This document shows positions 1-9,545 of a stretch of DNA of 64,000 bases, piece after piece. Where the stretch lies: NCBI GenBank assembly GCA_018826295.1, contig JAHJZX010000017.1:62001-126000 (forward strand), read 5' to 3'. The translations under genes and the position numbers were made by a program. Positions within the stretch are counted from its first letter, which is position 1; each line of letters starts with the position of its first letter. The notes beneath the pieces are model-generated. The model searched no databases and had not been told where the DNA came from. It saw only the letters and a program-made list of their open reading frames with translations. The stretch comes from Gammaproteobacteria bacterium. Its GTDB lineage: Bacteria > Pseudomonadota > Gammaproteobacteria > Enterobacterales > Alteromonadaceae.

Positions 1-1025
1 GCCCGCATATACCAATGAGTATCCGGGCTAAATTCGTAACGTTGCTGCCCATAAAGTGAAATACGTTTATTGGGGGTCTGTAATAAGTTGTAGCTTGCAT
101 AGTTAAAGCGGTCTGCGGTGGTAAAGCAATGAAAGTCGTCAGTCCGCTCACAACTGTCGCCCAGAGTTGGGTCGTAGTCCGGACTTGCTACTCCTGCATT
201 GGGTACCAGATCCATGGTAAAGCCGGTATTGGGGTCGGTAATTATAAAACGTCCACCCGGGATGGCAGAGCTGCCAAATGCTAATCCTGTGCCTGGTACT
301 GGTATGCTGGATTGTTCGCGGGTGTTGGCGAATACCGATTTTTGTTCGTTATAACTGGCAGCCATAAAATAACTGTGTTTATCGCTTTCGCCACCAAAAC
401 TTAGTTCTAAGGTCGTGGTATCACCGTCGCCTTCGCTGAATTGACCAAAGCTGGTACTTACTGTTGCGCCGGTTGCTGCCCGGCGGGTAATAATGTTGAC
501 TACGCCGGCAATGGCGTCAGAGCCATAAATAGATGAAGCTCCATCTTCCAGTACTTCAATTCGCTCAACTATTGCCAGCGGTATAGTGTTTAAATCTACT
601 ACACCACCAACACCAGAGGCTGAGCTTTCATTTACCCAACGAATGCCGTCTACCAGAACCAACACGCGTTTAGCGCCTAAATGGCGTAAATCTACGGTGG
701 TTGCTCCGGCCCCTACGCCGCCGCCATCTGGGGGAAAGCCGAAGTTGCCGCTGGAATTAAATTTTGTATTAAGCGCTGAACCCGAGGCAGTTATATTTTG
801 AATAATGTCACCGATTGAAGACAGGCCCGAGCGATCTATCGCATCACGGTCCAGTATTTGTACCGGGCTGCGACCTTCAAGCTCAGTCTGCTTAATCCGG
901 CTTCCGGTAACTTCGATGCGTTCCACACTTTTATCAGCAGTGTTGTCCTGCGCCTGGATTTGAGGCGTTGTTAATGCCAGTGCACTTAGCACAGCAATAG
1001 ATAGCGTAGAGTAATAAATGCGCAT
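1..1025 (-). CDS. TonB-dependent receptor, N-terminal part (cut by window edge)
   Basis: An outer-membrane TonB-dependent receptor, the class that imports siderophores, oligosaccharides or peptides using TonB energy. The start ATG at 1025 follows an AAGGAAT ribosome site, and a signal peptide covers about residues 1-25 (ends QIQA). The plug domain follows: VTGSRI near residue 40, then [19 protein letters not shown] and [19 protein letters not shown], the standard plug signature. The first barrel strands come next, and the frame is open to base 1, so about 341 residues of a protein that is usually 800-1000 long are seen. The GSRIKQ-type N-terminus resembles the alteromonad/xanthomonad receptors often linked to carbohydrate or peptide uptake. 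The substrate cannot be told from this fragment. Confidence 0.92.
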   Translation of the reverse strand, partial: MRIYYSTLSIAVLSALALTTPQIQAQDNTADKSVERIEVTGSRIKQTELEGRSPVQILDRDAIDRSGLSSIGDIIQNITASGSALNTKFNSSGNFGFPPDGGGVGAGATTVDLRHLGAKRVLVLVDGIRWVNESSASGVGGVVDLNTIPLAIVERIEVLEDGASSIYGSDAIAGVVNIITRRAATGATVSTSFGQFSEGDGDTTTLELSFGGESDKHSYFMAASYNEQKSVFANTREQSSIPVPGTGLAFGSSAIPGGRFIITDPNTGFTMDLVPNAGVASPDYDPTLGDSCERTDDFHCFTTADRFNYASYNLLQTPNKRISLYGQQRYEFSPDTHWYMR

Positions 1026-1325
1026 GCAGTATTCCTTATAATTGTTGTTTGAATAACTGCTGACATCTTGCCTGACGTATCCTGCCAGCCAGGCAACTAG
1101 CAGCGAAATGAGCTTATCGCCGATAAGTTCAGGCAAAAGCTTAGCTAAGAGTTTGTATTTTGTAAAAAATTAATAATTTAAATGTTTTTATTGTGTATTG
1201 GGAGGTGAGATGTATGGTGAGGCAGTTTTTAAACTGTTTTGCTAATGGCTCAAATAAGCCAAAGCCGGGAAAATTGACAAGCAATCTTCCACAGCTTTGG
1301 TAATTCGCTTTTGCAGTAACATTAC
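1026..1325. other. Intergenic region upstream of the TonB receptor
   Basis: No gene is seen in these 300 bases. They hold the promoter side of the receptor gene and the 3' flank of the secreted protein gene. A perfect small hairpin, CTTATC-gcc-GATAAG, lies at 1113-1127, and a looser TGCCTG...CAGGCA dyad sits just before it. The stretch after about 1150 is AT-rich. No convincing promoter boxes could be assigned. Confidence 0.4.
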
Positions 1326-1943
1326 TTAACGATTACGACAGGCCTGAGTTCGGCATTCATCGTTTAACTCCAGCAATGATCTGCTGACGGTGTTTTTATA
1401 GCCGTGATTATCAGTCACTTCCAGCGATACTTCATAGCGTGAATACCACTTGCCATTTCGGTATTCAGATTGGATGTGCGGCAGCGATATGCTCGCTGAA
1501 CTGCTTGCCACACTGCCGTTCACTATCCAACGATAATTTACTATCGAACCATCATAATCGCGGGCAGAACTTGTTAATACAAAGGATCCTGCGCGTGGAG
1601 AAACACTAAAGCCAGATACGGGTTTATATTTGCATTGTTGTGATGTGACTTGTTCCATTCTGATGAAAGGTAAAGTTGCGCTACAACTGAATCTGCCGTA
1701 GTAACCACCAATGGTGGTAAAGTCAGACACCTGTACAAAGGGGGACAGTGTTTCGAAGAAATATTCAGAAAGCTGACGAGTTTCACCGTTGTGAGTCACA
1801 CTACATTGAGCCCAGCCGCCATAGATAGGTACATTAGTGGTGGTGGTGGTACAATCCACCGGTTCACCAAAAGGGGTTGCAATGGCCATGGAGGAGGACA
1901 GCGTAAGCGCGCCAAGTAACAGTAGCGAGTATGTTTTTTTCAT
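1326..1943 (-). CDS. Secreted protein with a PKD-like C-terminal domain
   Basis: A 205-residue exported protein of unknown function. A signal peptide covers about residues 1-22 (MKKTYSLLLLGALT..., cleavage after SMAIA). ATG is preceded by AAGGAAAAG. The mature part contains several cysteines (C31, the SCSA and QQCKY segments, and C198/C203 near the end), suggesting disulfides outside the cytoplasm. Residues about 110-192 read like a PKD/Ig-like fold: SARDYDGSIVNYRWIVNG followed by YEVSLEVTDNHGYKNTVS, matching the D-x-D-G-x-I-x-x-Y-x-W and V-T-D-N-x-G hallmarks. PKD domains usually mediate adhesion or polymer binding in secreted enzymes, but no catalytic domain is present. It is on the same strand as the TonB receptor, 300 bases upstream, so co-transcription is uncertain. 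Confidence 0.75.
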   Translation of the reverse strand: MKKTYSLLLLGALTLSSSMAIATPFGEPVDCTTTTTNVPIYGGWAQCSVTHNGETRQLSEYFFETLSPFVQVSDFTTIGGYYGRFSCSATLPFIRMEQVTSQQCKYKPVSGFSVSPRAGSFVLTSSARDYDGSIVNYRWIVNGSVASSSASISLPHIQSEYRNGKWYSRYEVSLEVTDNHGYKNTVSRSLLELNDECRTQACRNR

Positions 1944-2158
1944 TACTTTTCCTTGATTTATTCGTTTTGTATTGGGTTTATTATTGCGACATAAATTGCT
2001 TTATGCCGCATAAAAATAAACCAGTTTTAAACATAAATAAAACAAAAATAAGCGTTTTAATTTTACATCTCGTTAAAGCTACGTGTAATAACGTACAGGT
2101 CAATGCTTGTTAGATCGCGGGCACAACAGTGCTTTATCTGATCTGATTCGCAAGTGGC

Positions 2159-2797
2159 TTATTGCACTATCGGCTCGATATGAATTTCTACCCGGCGGTT
2201 TTGCGCCCGGTTGGCTTCTGAGCTGTTTGCTACCAGAGGGTAGTTGGGCCCGTAGCCCTGGGTTTCAATGCGGATGGGTTGCACATTTTGTGCAATTAAA
2301 TATTGTTTAACGCTGTCAGCACGGCTTTGCGACAGGTTCATATTGTACTGATAAGGGCCGGTATCATCGGTGTGGCCGGCAACCACCAGCATGGTTTTTT
2401 CGTAATCACGCAACACTTTGGCAATATCGTTAAACACCGGGTACAAATTGGCTTTAATATCGGCACGGTTAATATCAAAAGTTAATTGTGCCGGTATATC
2501 GAGACGCAACTTATCGCCGTCGCGGATCACCTTAACGCCACTGCCACTAAGCTCTTCTTTTAAAGCCTTTTCCTGTTTATCCATGTAACTGCCGACTGCA
2601 GCACCGGCTAATGCACCTACTGCTGCGCCGATAACCAGGCGTTTATCTTTATGGTTGCCGGTGGCTTTGCCAGCTACAGCGCCCAGCACAGCTCCGATGG
2701 CAGCACCTTTGCTGGTATTGGAATACTCGTTGGTAGCACAGCCTGCCACGGCCAAACTGGCCGACATTAGCGCTACAACTAATACTGAATGACGCAT
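2159..2797 (-). CDS. OmpA-family outer-membrane lipoprotein (YiaD-like)
   Basis: A 212-residue lipoprotein that probably anchors the outer membrane to peptidoglycan. The signal ends in a lipobox (AVAGC, lipidated Cys20). Two glycine-zipper segments follow at about 31-45 and 56-71 (GAAIGAVLGAVAGKATG; LVIGAAVGALAGAAVG). An OmpA C-terminal domain covers about 98-210, with LTFDINRADI at its start, GHTDDTG near residue 143 and NRRVEIHI near the end, which form the diaminopimelate-binding fold. The order glycine zipper + OmpA is that of YiaD-type proteins. The start is supported by AAGGAGTAGC upstream of ATG. It stands alone, divergent from the DUF4124 gene. Confidence 0.9.
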   Translation of the reverse strand: MRHSVLVVALMSASLAVAGCATNEYSNTSKGAAIGAVLGAVAGKATGNHKDKRLVIGAAVGALAGAAVGSYMDKQEKALKEELSGSGVKVIRDGDKLRLDIPAQLTFDINRADIKANLYPVFNDIAKVLRDYEKTMLVVAGHTDDTGPYQYNMNLSQSRADSVKQYLIAQNVQPIRIETQGYGPNYPLVANSSEANRAQNRRVEIHIEPIVQ

Positions 2798-2995
2798 ACT
2801 GCTACTCCTTAATCGTTTTGGCCAGCTTAGAGTATCTAACTGAATTCGTGCTGAATTATTAATGTCGGCTGTTGTTTACAGATTATGTAAATTATTTGAT
2901 TTCTTTTCATATTCACTTTGGTTGAATTTTTCAGTATTGTACTCGGGTTATGCATGTTGGCGTTTTAGCCGGCAAAAGCAATAAAGGATTAAATA

Positions 2996-3514
2996 ATGAC
3001 AATAGCGGCGCGCTTTTTATTGTTAGTGATGGCAACAGTGCTGGTGCAACCAGCAAATGCAGACGTATATAAATGTACAGATAGCAATGGCGAGGTCGTG
3101 TTTCAGGGGGATCCCTGCCGTGCTGGCGCTGAAGTTAAACTGGATATTCGCTTTGCCGAGCCGCAACAGCAGGCGGTAGAACAACTGGTAACAGGCAGTT
3201 GGTGCGAAATAGGCACCTCAACCGTTGCCAGCGGTAATGTGCAACAAGACAGTGCGCTGCGAAAAACCTGGGTGTTTACCGAACGGCAGATGGTGCAGCA
3301 AATTAGTCAGGGGCAACGTGAGGACACCTTCCGCTACCCAATAAGACAAAGCCCAGGCTCTTTTGTCATTGATCATCCGGCATTTGGCAGTGGCCAGGTC
3401 AGTTGGCAGGTTCGCACACTGACAGATAGTCAGCTGGTTATTTCCGCCTATGGCGGCTTTACTCATCTTACCGCCGGCGATTGCGACTTAGTCATGGCCA
3501 GTACACAAAATTGA
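2996..3514 (+). CDS. DUF4124 domain-containing exported protein
   Basis: A 172-residue protein of unknown function. A signal peptide covers about residues 1-22 (ends QPANA). It is directly followed by the DUF4124 motif: DVYKCTDSNGEVVFQGDPC, where the paired cysteines are typical of this periplasmic family. The remaining part (about 60-172) shows no recognisable domain; it contains W64-C65 and a C-terminal Cys near residue 163. The start follows AAAGGATTAAATA. The gene ends 61 bases before proB and may be transcribed with it, although nothing links the functions. Confidence 0.75.
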   Translation: MTIAARFLLLVMATVLVQPANADVYKCTDSNGEVVFQGDPCRAGAEVKLDIRFAEPQQQAVEQLVTGSWCEIGTSTVASGNVQQDSALRKTWVFTERQMVQQISQGQREDTFRYPIRQSPGSFVIDHPAFGSGQVSWQVRTLTDSQLVISAYGGFTHLTAGDCDLVMASTQN

Positions 3515-3575
3515 ATAGACATATAGACGCCCAAACTTTAAGCTGCTGACATTACCTCAGCGTTTAGGTGTGTCT

Positions 3576-4682
3576 ATGTTAAATTCAGCCTGGCGGCGTA
3601 TTGTTATTAAGGTTGGCAGTGCGCTGATTTCCCCGGATGCTAAGGGGTGTTCTACCCGCTACTTATTGGCTATCGCCCGTTTTATCAGCGAATGTCGCCA
3701 GCAAGGTACAGAAGTGGTGCTGGTGTCATCGGGCAGTGTCGCCGCTGGCCGTTCGGCCATTGCTTTTGCTCATCAGCCGTTACCGATTAATATTAAGCAA
3801 GCTATGGCGGCCGTCGGGCAAACCCAGATGATGGCGATCTGGAGCCATTTATTTGATTTTCGCTGCGGGCAAATTTTGCTGACCCATGATGATTTAGCCG
3901 ATCGGCGCCGTTACCTGAATATTGATAATACCTTACGGACTTTATTGGCGAATAAGGTGCTGCCTATTGTTAATGAAAACGACAGTGTTGCGACTGCTGA
4001 GCTAAAAGTGGGGGATAACGACAACCTGGCCGCCATGGTTGCAATATTGGTAGATGCCGATGCCTTGATTATTTGTTCAGACATAGACGGCTTATACAGT
4101 GCCAACCCCAGAACCACGCCGGATGCCCGTTTTATTGCCCGGGTAGACCGGATAGATGCCACTATTTATGCCATGGCAGGTGGCAGCCATCACAGTATTG
4201 GTACTGGTGGTATGTTGACCAAAATTCAGGCGGCAGAAAAAGCCACCAGACTCGGTGTCGATACGCTTATCATCAATGGCCAGAATGCTGCTGGGTTTGA
4301 TGCATTATTGCGTGGCGAACAGGCTGGCACTTTATTTGTCCGCCAGCAGGACAGGTTAAGTGCAAAGAAACACTGGTTGCTTAACAGCTTAAAAAGCCAG
4401 GGCAGTATCACGCTCGATAGCGGTGCTGTGCAGGCGCTACTGCATAAAGGCGCTTCGTTACTGGCCAAAGGAATTACTGCCGTCAGCGGCCAGTTTGATA
4501 AAGGCGATGCCATTTGGCTGTGTGATCAAAGCGGAACGCAGTTGGCCAAAGGTATCTGTCAGTACAGTGCCACTGAATTACTGCTGATCAAAGGTTTACA
4601 CAGCACGCAGATTGCCCTGACACTGGGCTTTTGTCCCAGCGAAGAAGTTGTGCACCGGGATGACATAGCACTGACAAGTTAA
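3576..4682 (+). CDS. proB: Glutamate 5-kinase
   Basis: Catalyses ATP-dependent phosphorylation of L-glutamate to glutamate 5-phosphate, the first and feedback-inhibited step of proline synthesis in the cytoplasm. The amino-acid kinase domain covers residues about 7-255 with VIKVGSALIS, VLVSSGSVAAGR, IVNENDSVA, GDNDNLAAMVA and the GTGGMLTK segment. A PUA domain follows at about 273-355 (GSITLDSGAVQALLHKG, FDKGDAI). ATG 3576 gives 368 residues, the usual length, and has AGGTG five bases upstream; an in-frame GTG at 3570 overlaps that ribosome site and is less likely. Unusually, proA is not next to it; the following gene, 13 bases downstream, is a GlpD-like oxidoreductase. Confidence 0.96.
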   Translation: MLNSAWRRIVIKVGSALISPDAKGCSTRYLLAIARFISECRQQGTEVVLVSSGSVAAGRSAIAFAHQPLPINIKQAMAAVGQTQMMAIWSHLFDFRCGQILLTHDDLADRRRYLNIDNTLRTLLANKVLPIVNENDSVATAELKVGDNDNLAAMVAILVDADALIICSDIDGLYSANPRTTPDARFIARVDRIDATIYAMAGGSHHSIGTGGMLTKIQAAEKATRLGVDTLIINGQNAAGFDALLRGEQAGTLFVRQQDRLSAKKHWLLNSLKSQGSITLDSGAVQALLHKGASLLAKGITAVSGQFDKGDAIWLCDQSGTQLAKGICQYSATELLLIKGLHSTQIALTLGFCPSEEVVHRDDIALTS

Positions 4683-4695
4683 CTACAGGTGACCG

Positions 4696-5775
4696 ATGAA
4701 GATAGCAGTAATTGGTGGTGGTATTAATGGTGTAAGCAGTGCCTGGCAACTGGCGTTGGCCGGACATGACGTTAGCTTGTTTGAACGCGACAACCTGATG
4801 CAGGCGACCAGTGCTGCGTCATCAAAATTACTGCACGGTGGTTTACGCTACCTGGAGCAGGGCGAATTCCGCCTGGTGCGCGAAGCGCTGCAGGAAAGGC
4901 GCTGGTGGCTTAAAAAAGCGCCGCAACTTACCCGGCGTTTGCCAATTTTATATCCGCTTTATGCTGAATCTCGTCGTGCCCGCTGGCAACTTAAAATTGG
5001 TTTGTGGCTGTACGATACTTTTGCCGGCCGCAAGGGGATTGGCCGCCACCGCTGGTTAACTGCGCAGCAAGCATTGCGCTGTTCGCCGCAGTTAAAGGCG
5101 GAAGGTTTAAACGGGGCTTACCTGTTTTTTGATGGCCAGATGGACGACCAGAAACTTGGCTTGTGGATGGCGCAGCAATGTCGTAAAGCTGGAGTACAGT
5201 TGTTTGAGCACAGCCCGGTGCAGCAACTAGCCGCTGATGGCCGGGTGTTGCTTAGCAATGGCTGGCAACAGTTTGACCGTGTGGTTAATGTGGCGGGCCC
5301 GTGGAGTCAGCAATTGTTACAACAGTCTGGCTTGACACAGCAGCCACTGGATTTAGTGCGCGGCAGCCATTTGCTGCTACCACCGGTTGGCCGCTACGGC
5401 CATATGCTGGAAGTGCCGGGTGAAGCCCGGATTGTATTTGTGCTGCCGTATCAGGGCCAAACCCTGCTGGGTACGACAGAGGTGCGTCAGCAGCTAAATG
5501 AGGCAATAAAATGCTCCAATGCCGAGCGGGATTATTTGCTTGGTGTTTATAACCATTATTTCCATCCAGCCGCCAGTGTAGCCACGGTATTATCTGATTT
5601 TGCCGGCGTGCGGCCTTTGCTGGGTGGCAGCGCCAGTGCCAGTAAAGCCAGTCGTGAATATCAGCTAAACTGGCAGGGCCAGGTGCTGACGGTGTCCGGT
5701 GGTAAATGGACAACCGCACGGGCGCTGGGCCGCCAGGTCAGTGAGCACATAGGCCGCTCAGTAAGGAAAGGCTAA
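4696..5775 (+). CDS. Short GlpD-like FAD-dependent glycerol-3-phosphate dehydrogenase family protein
   Basis: A FAD-dependent oxidoreductase of the DAO/GlpD family. The FAD-binding Rossmann motif GGGINGV lies at residues 7-13. GlpD-specific segments follow: SSKLLHGGLRYLEQGEFRLVREAL split over residues about 42-66, VNVAGPWSQQLL near 198, VRGSHLLLPP near 222 and VFVLPYQGQTLLGTTE near 248. At 359 residues it is much shorter than classical aerobic GlpD (about 500) because the helical C-terminal DAO_C domain is missing; the frame stops after the FAD-closing segment TVSGGKWTTARALG. It should oxidise glycerol 3-phosphate or a related 2-hydroxy substrate and pass electrons to quinone, but the substrate is inference. 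AGGTGACCG precedes ATG. It probably shares a transcript with proB, and its end overlaps the convergent downstream gene by 18 bases. Confidence 0.8.
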   Translation: MKIAVIGGGINGVSSAWQLALAGHDVSLFERDNLMQATSAASSKLLHGGLRYLEQGEFRLVREALQERRWWLKKAPQLTRRLPILYPLYAESRRARWQLKIGLWLYDTFAGRKGIGRHRWLTAQQALRCSPQLKAEGLNGAYLFFDGQMDDQKLGLWMAQQCRKAGVQLFEHSPVQQLAADGRVLLSNGWQQFDRVVNVAGPWSQQLLQQSGLTQQPLDLVRGSHLLLPPVGRYGHMLEVPGEARIVFVLPYQGQTLLGTTEVRQQLNEAIKCSNAERDYLLGVYNHYFHPAASVATVLSDFAGVRPLLGGSASASKASREYQLNWQGQVLTVSGGKWTTARALGRQVSEHIGRSVRKG

Positions 5776-7884
5776 ATCTGCTGGCATGGCCTGATCCGGC
5801 AGCGAATAATCACATACCCCTGCCGGGAAAATACGCCGTAACTGGCTAACATAAGGCTGCATATTCAGCGGCAAATAGTCGCCCCGCGCAATGGCATCAT
5901 CCACGCTGATTAAGGCACAGTTAAACATTAAACCGTGCTTGGGCGCTCCTGCCTGTAACCGGCTGTTACTCAAGGGGGGATAGCGTTGTGCACAGGGTTC
6001 GCCGGCCTGCCAGACGGTTGCTCCGCTGGCAATAACACTGCCGTCAGCAGCAAAACATTGATCCGTAGCCTGGGCCGGCTTTTGTTGTTGGCTTAACCAC
6101 AGATCCATTAATGCAATAGCCTCGGGTAACGGGGTGTAGTCGGGATGACTAACCCAAATCAGTTGGTTATCAGCATGGCCATTGCGCTTTTGCAGGCGCT
6201 CGCGGGCAGCAAATGACGGTTCCAGGTGATGCATATCCAGCTGGGGGTCCAGGTAATGCCTGAGATCGAGGATTGGCTTGTTTGTCATTCCGAGAAATAA
6301 CTGACCATAACGATACGCCCGGGTGACTGCCGCCTGGTCAGCCCGATAACGCGCTGCGGCTTGTTCTGTCGCGGTTGATGGCTGGGGGCGGGTTATGTTG
6401 TGCCGGCCAAATGCGGATAACCACAGTGGGCTGTCGGTTAGGGGTTCAAAATAAATCCGTTCTTTACGCATTGCGCTTTGGTGACGCCAACTGCCAATGT
6501 TACGGTTTACAGCCAAAAAATCTGTCACGCTTAAACGGCCATCTTTGACGGCTTGCAAACCATACTGCACGCCTTGGTTATCCCACAGGCTGTGAGCAAA
6601 ACCCTGCTTATCGGTACCAAAAATAGCTTGCAGATCGGCCCAGTAGCTCCAGTTAACCTGCGGCAATACCGGGTCAGTGACAAAGCGTTTTAACCTACCC
6701 TGATGCGGGTTGTGTACCAGTGAAGATAAACCTAGCCAGGCGTTTAAGCACTGCGTTGCGCCATGCATAGGTGTTGGCCGTTCGCCGTTTAATAGCTGCG
6801 TCAGGCTAATTTGGCTGTCGAATTTGCTGCTGTACTCGGTTGAATAACTTAAGCCTTCTAATAATTGCCGGCGGGCTCCGTGTTGCCAGTAGGCTTTATT
6901 GGCTGCGGTAAAGTAATAATAGTTATGCAGTAAATCGCAATCCAGCGCATACAGTGTTTGGCTGAGCATATCCGGGTAGCTGTACAAGGCAATACCGCCG
7001 TCGAGCAGGTCTGTGCTGTTTTGCAGCAACAAATACTGCGCTATGCCGCCACCGGAGCCGCCAATACCCAGGGTATAAACCGGCTGACCATACAAAGCAG
7101 TAAACTGCAGCTTTACCCGGCGGGCGGTATCTTCGGCCAGCAAAAAATTATAAGTGTGGCTGGTTTTGTTGACACTGGAGCTGAGAATGGCAAAGCCAGC
7201 CCGTAGTTCGGCCTGACGATCGCTGATAAGCCGTGTTGTGCGCAAATGCCCCTGCCGGTAGCCGATGCCGACACCGCCATGAAACTGGTAAATAAGTTTG
7301 CCATTCCATAGTGATGCACCCTGCTGGCTGCCATATTCTGTGCGGCTGATGGGCATCACTATGTAATAGAAAAACCGGTTTATGGTGCCCAGCTCCAGCC
7401 TTAACAATAGCTGCCCGGCACTAACGGTGCCACCGTCATATACGCTGACGTCTCCGTCGCTGTTCAGTAGATAAAACTGTAGTTGTGTCGGATGCAGGCA
7501 GTCTTTGCTATAGCTGCTGAGGCTGTCTTTAGTGGCGGGTAAAACAATGCCAAAACCAGCCTGATTGTCAGGCTGCGGCGGTGTTATGCCTTGTTGTTGA
7601 TAGCCACAGTACAGCGGATAGCTAAGACCGCCGGCATATAACGGCATAGCCGGCCCTGTGCTGCCAACAGCAATAGGAAACTTAAAGCTCTCTGCCGGTC
7701 GTGGGCTGTTAGCAATATGGCTGCTTACCGGCAGCAGCTGGCCTGGCTCGGCCGGGGCAACCGCCAGGATCGGGTTGGCTTCGCGCCAACGCTGGCCAGG
7801 GCCGGTCAGCAGCAGCAACAGCAAGTACGACAGCAGTAAGGCTAACAGCCCGCAAAAGATGTAGCGCCGGCGTGATCTAAGCAT
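5758..7884 (-). CDS. Large exported or membrane-anchored putative hydrolase (DUF6351-like)
   Basis: A 708-residue protein with one N-terminal hydrophobic segment (residues about 8-27, LLALLLSYLLLLLLTG) after an arginine-rich start, so it is either anchored in the inner membrane or exported. The rest is soluble. A nucleophile-elbow-like motif GIGGSGGG near residue 273, followed by DGGIALYSYPDM, suggests an alpha/beta-hydrolase fold with the serine as nucleophile. The overall pattern (repeated GxG strands, the late HPDYTP segment, C-terminal cysteine pair) resembles the tannase-like DUF6351 family; this family name is from memory. Substrate unknown. It is a single gene, convergent with the GlpD-like gene and 88 bases downstream of argA on the same strand. 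Confidence 0.6.
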   Translation of the reverse strand: MLRSRRRYIFCGLLALLLSYLLLLLLTGPGQRWREANPILAVAPAEPGQLLPVSSHIANSPRPAESFKFPIAVGSTGPAMPLYAGGLSYPLYCGYQQQGITPPQPDNQAGFGIVLPATKDSLSSYSKDCLHPTQLQFYLLNSDGDVSVYDGGTVSAGQLLLRLELGTINRFFYYIVMPISRTEYGSQQGASLWNGKLIYQFHGGVGIGYRQGHLRTTRLISDRQAELRAGFAILSSSVNKTSHTYNFLLAEDTARRVKLQFTALYGQPVYTLGIGGSGGGIAQYLLLQNSTDLLDGGIALYSYPDMLSQTLYALDCDLLHNYYYFTAANKAYWQHGARRQLLEGLSYSTEYSSKFDSQISLTQLLNGERPTPMHGATQCLNAWLGLSSLVHNPHQGRLKRFVTDPVLPQVNWSYWADLQAIFGTDKQGFAHSLWDNQGVQYGLQAVKDGRLSVTDFLAVNRNIGSWRHQSAMRKERIYFEPLTDSPLWLSAFGRHNITRPQPSTATEQAAARYRADQAAVTRAYRYGQLFLGMTNKPILDLRHYLDPQLDMHHLEPSFAARERLQKRNGHADNQLIWVSHPDYTPLPEAIALMDLWLSQQQKPAQATDQCFAADGSVIASGATVWQAGEPCAQRYPPLSNSRLQAGAPKHGLMFNCALISVDDAIARGDYLPLNMQPYVSQLRRIFPAGVCDYSLPDQAMPADLAFPY

Positions 7885-7972
7885 CTGACAGCTCCGTTGT
7901 CGGTTGCGGTCAGTTAAGTTTAGTAAATAATTCCGCTGATGCCGCCATACCGTGCTGCTGCAACAGCCGTGC

Positions 7973-9292
7973 TTATAAGCTTATCGCCAATATTTTTGAA
8001 CGGCGCTGATAGTTGTAAAGCTGTTTTTTCTGCGCCGGCAAATCATCTACGGTTAGCAGCTCAAAGCCATGTTCTAGAAACCAGTGGATGCTGCGGGTGG
8101 TTAGGGCAAACAGCTTGCTGTATTTTTGCTGCCGTGCCTGATGGATCACCGCTTTGAGTAGGATGCTACCGCGGTCGGCGTCGCGGTAATCCGGATGCAC
8201 CGCTAAACAGGCAAATTCGCCGACATTGTCATCCGGAAACGGATACAAAGCGGCGCAGCCGATTACCAGGCCATCGCGTTCAATTAGCGTAAATTGGTTA
8301 ATTTCCATTTCCAGCTGCTCGCGAGAGCGGCGTACCAGTAAGCCTTGCTGCTCCAGCGGCCGGATCAAATCCAGGATACCGCCAATATCAGAGATAGTAG
8401 CCTGGCGCAGTTTTTCCGCCGATTCGGTAACGATTTGCGTACCGATACCATCGCGCGAGAACAATTCCTGCAACAGGGCACCATCCTCGTCATAACTCAC
8501 TAAGTGACACCGCGGTACGCCGGCGCGGCAGGCGGTAATGGCAGCATGCAAAAACGCCAGGGTACCGGGACAGGCATTATCCTGCTGCTCCATTTGCTGC
8601 ATAATTTTTTCGGCAGCATTGGGCATTAACTCGGCAGTAATTTCGCCATCTGCGCCAACAATACCGCCAATTTCGCTAAAACCTATCATCTTATCGGCTT
8701 TTAACTTTACCGCTACCTGAGTAGCAATATCTTCAGCGGTTAAATTAAAGCTTTCACCGGTAACCGAAGCGGCTATCGGCCCCATCAGTACTATGCCGTT
8801 ATTGTCCAACTGACGGCGAATACCGGCGGCGTCGATGCGCCGTACTCGGCCGCTGTGATGGTAATCTATGCCTTCATCAACACCCAGTGGCTGGGCAATA
8901 ACAAAGTTACCGCTAACCACGTTAATTTGTGCACCCTGCATCGGCGTGTTGCTTAAACTCATCGACAGCCGGGCGGTAATATCTAACTGTAGCGCGCCGG
9001 CCACCTGCTTAATTAACTTAAAGGAGTCGTCATCGGTTACCCGTACGCGATTGTGATAGGCCGGCTCTAAGCCAGCTTGCTGCAGCGCGGCATTGATTTG
9101 TGGCCGGGCGCCATACACCAGCACCACTTTAATGCCTAAACTGTTTAACAAGGCAATATCATTGATAATGCTGCGAAAACCACTTTGGCTGATGGCTTCG
9201 CCACCGAGCATCACGACAAAGGTTTTGCCGCGGTGTGCATTAACGTAAGGAGCGGATTGACGAAAACCGGAAACAAGTTCAGTAGTGCGCAC
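7973..9292 (-). CDS. argA: N-acetylglutamate synthase (amino-acid N-acetyltransferase)
   Basis: Transfers acetyl from acetyl-CoA to glutamate, the first step of arginine synthesis. The N-terminal amino-acid-kinase-like domain (residues about 15-285) contains [38 protein letters not shown] and VTGESFNL. The C-terminal GNAT domain (about 290-439) contains [29 protein letters not shown] and [13 protein letters not shown]. It is near-identical in layout to enterobacterial ArgA. I chose GTG 9292 (439 residues; the family is about 440) because AGAAGGAAG lies ten bases upstream and the product then begins [10 protein letters not shown] like known ArgA. In-frame ATGs at 9337 and 9391 lack ribosome sites. 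An ArgR-box-like dyad lies upstream at 9424-9441. Confidence 0.95.
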   Translation of the reverse strand: MRTTELVSGFRQSAPYVNAHRGKTFVVMLGGEAISQSGFRSIINDIALLNSLGIKVVLVYGARPQINAALQQAGLEPAYHNRVRVTDDDSFKLIKQVAGALQLDITARLSMSLSNTPMQGAQINVVSGNFVIAQPLGVDEGIDYHHSGRVRRIDAAGIRRQLDNNGIVLMGPIAASVTGESFNLTAEDIATQVAVKLKADKMIGFSEIGGIVGADGEITAELMPNAAEKIMQQMEQQDNACPGTLAFLHAAITACRAGVPRCHLVSYDEDGALLQELFSRDGIGTQIVTESAEKLRQATISDIGGILDLIRPLEQQGLLVRRSREQLEMEINQFTLIERDGLVIGCAALYPFPDDNVGEFACLAVHPDYRDADRGSILLKAVIHQARQQKYSKLFALTTRSIHWFLEHGFELLTVDDLPAQKKQLYNYQRRSKILAISL

Positions 9293-9423
9293 GGGTGTGG
9301 GGCTTCCTTCTGCTATGACATTAGCTATATAGGACATAAAGATGGCAGCTGTATGACAAAATGCCAAGCCGGGCTGCGATAAAGCCGGCATTTTAGGTGA
9401 TAAGTGGTTTTATATCTACTTTT

Positions 9424-9441
9424 TTAGCATATTTATTCTAA
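9424..9441 (-). promoter_or_regulatory. Putative ArgR operator (ARG box)
   Basis: The 18 bases TTAGCATATTTATTCTAA form an imperfect palindrome. They match the ARG box consensus (WNTGNATWWWWATNCANW) at six of eight fixed positions and all A/T positions. The site is about 130 bases upstream of the chosen argA start, where arginine-repressor sites are expected. A single box without a paired neighbour is weaker than usual. Inference from consensus memory. Confidence 0.4.
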
Positions 9442-9545
9442 AGTTGGGCGGCAGTTGCTGTTGCGTTGTTAGCGGCGCTAGCCTTGATGCTAACAGCTTT
9501 TATACTGTAGCCAATAATACTGACAACCGGAGTCGGGGAATAGGG

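Noticed and set aside
2107-2310. 67-codon plus-strand frame
   Set aside because: It is antisense to the C-terminal OmpA domain of the lipoprotein gene, with no ribosome site.
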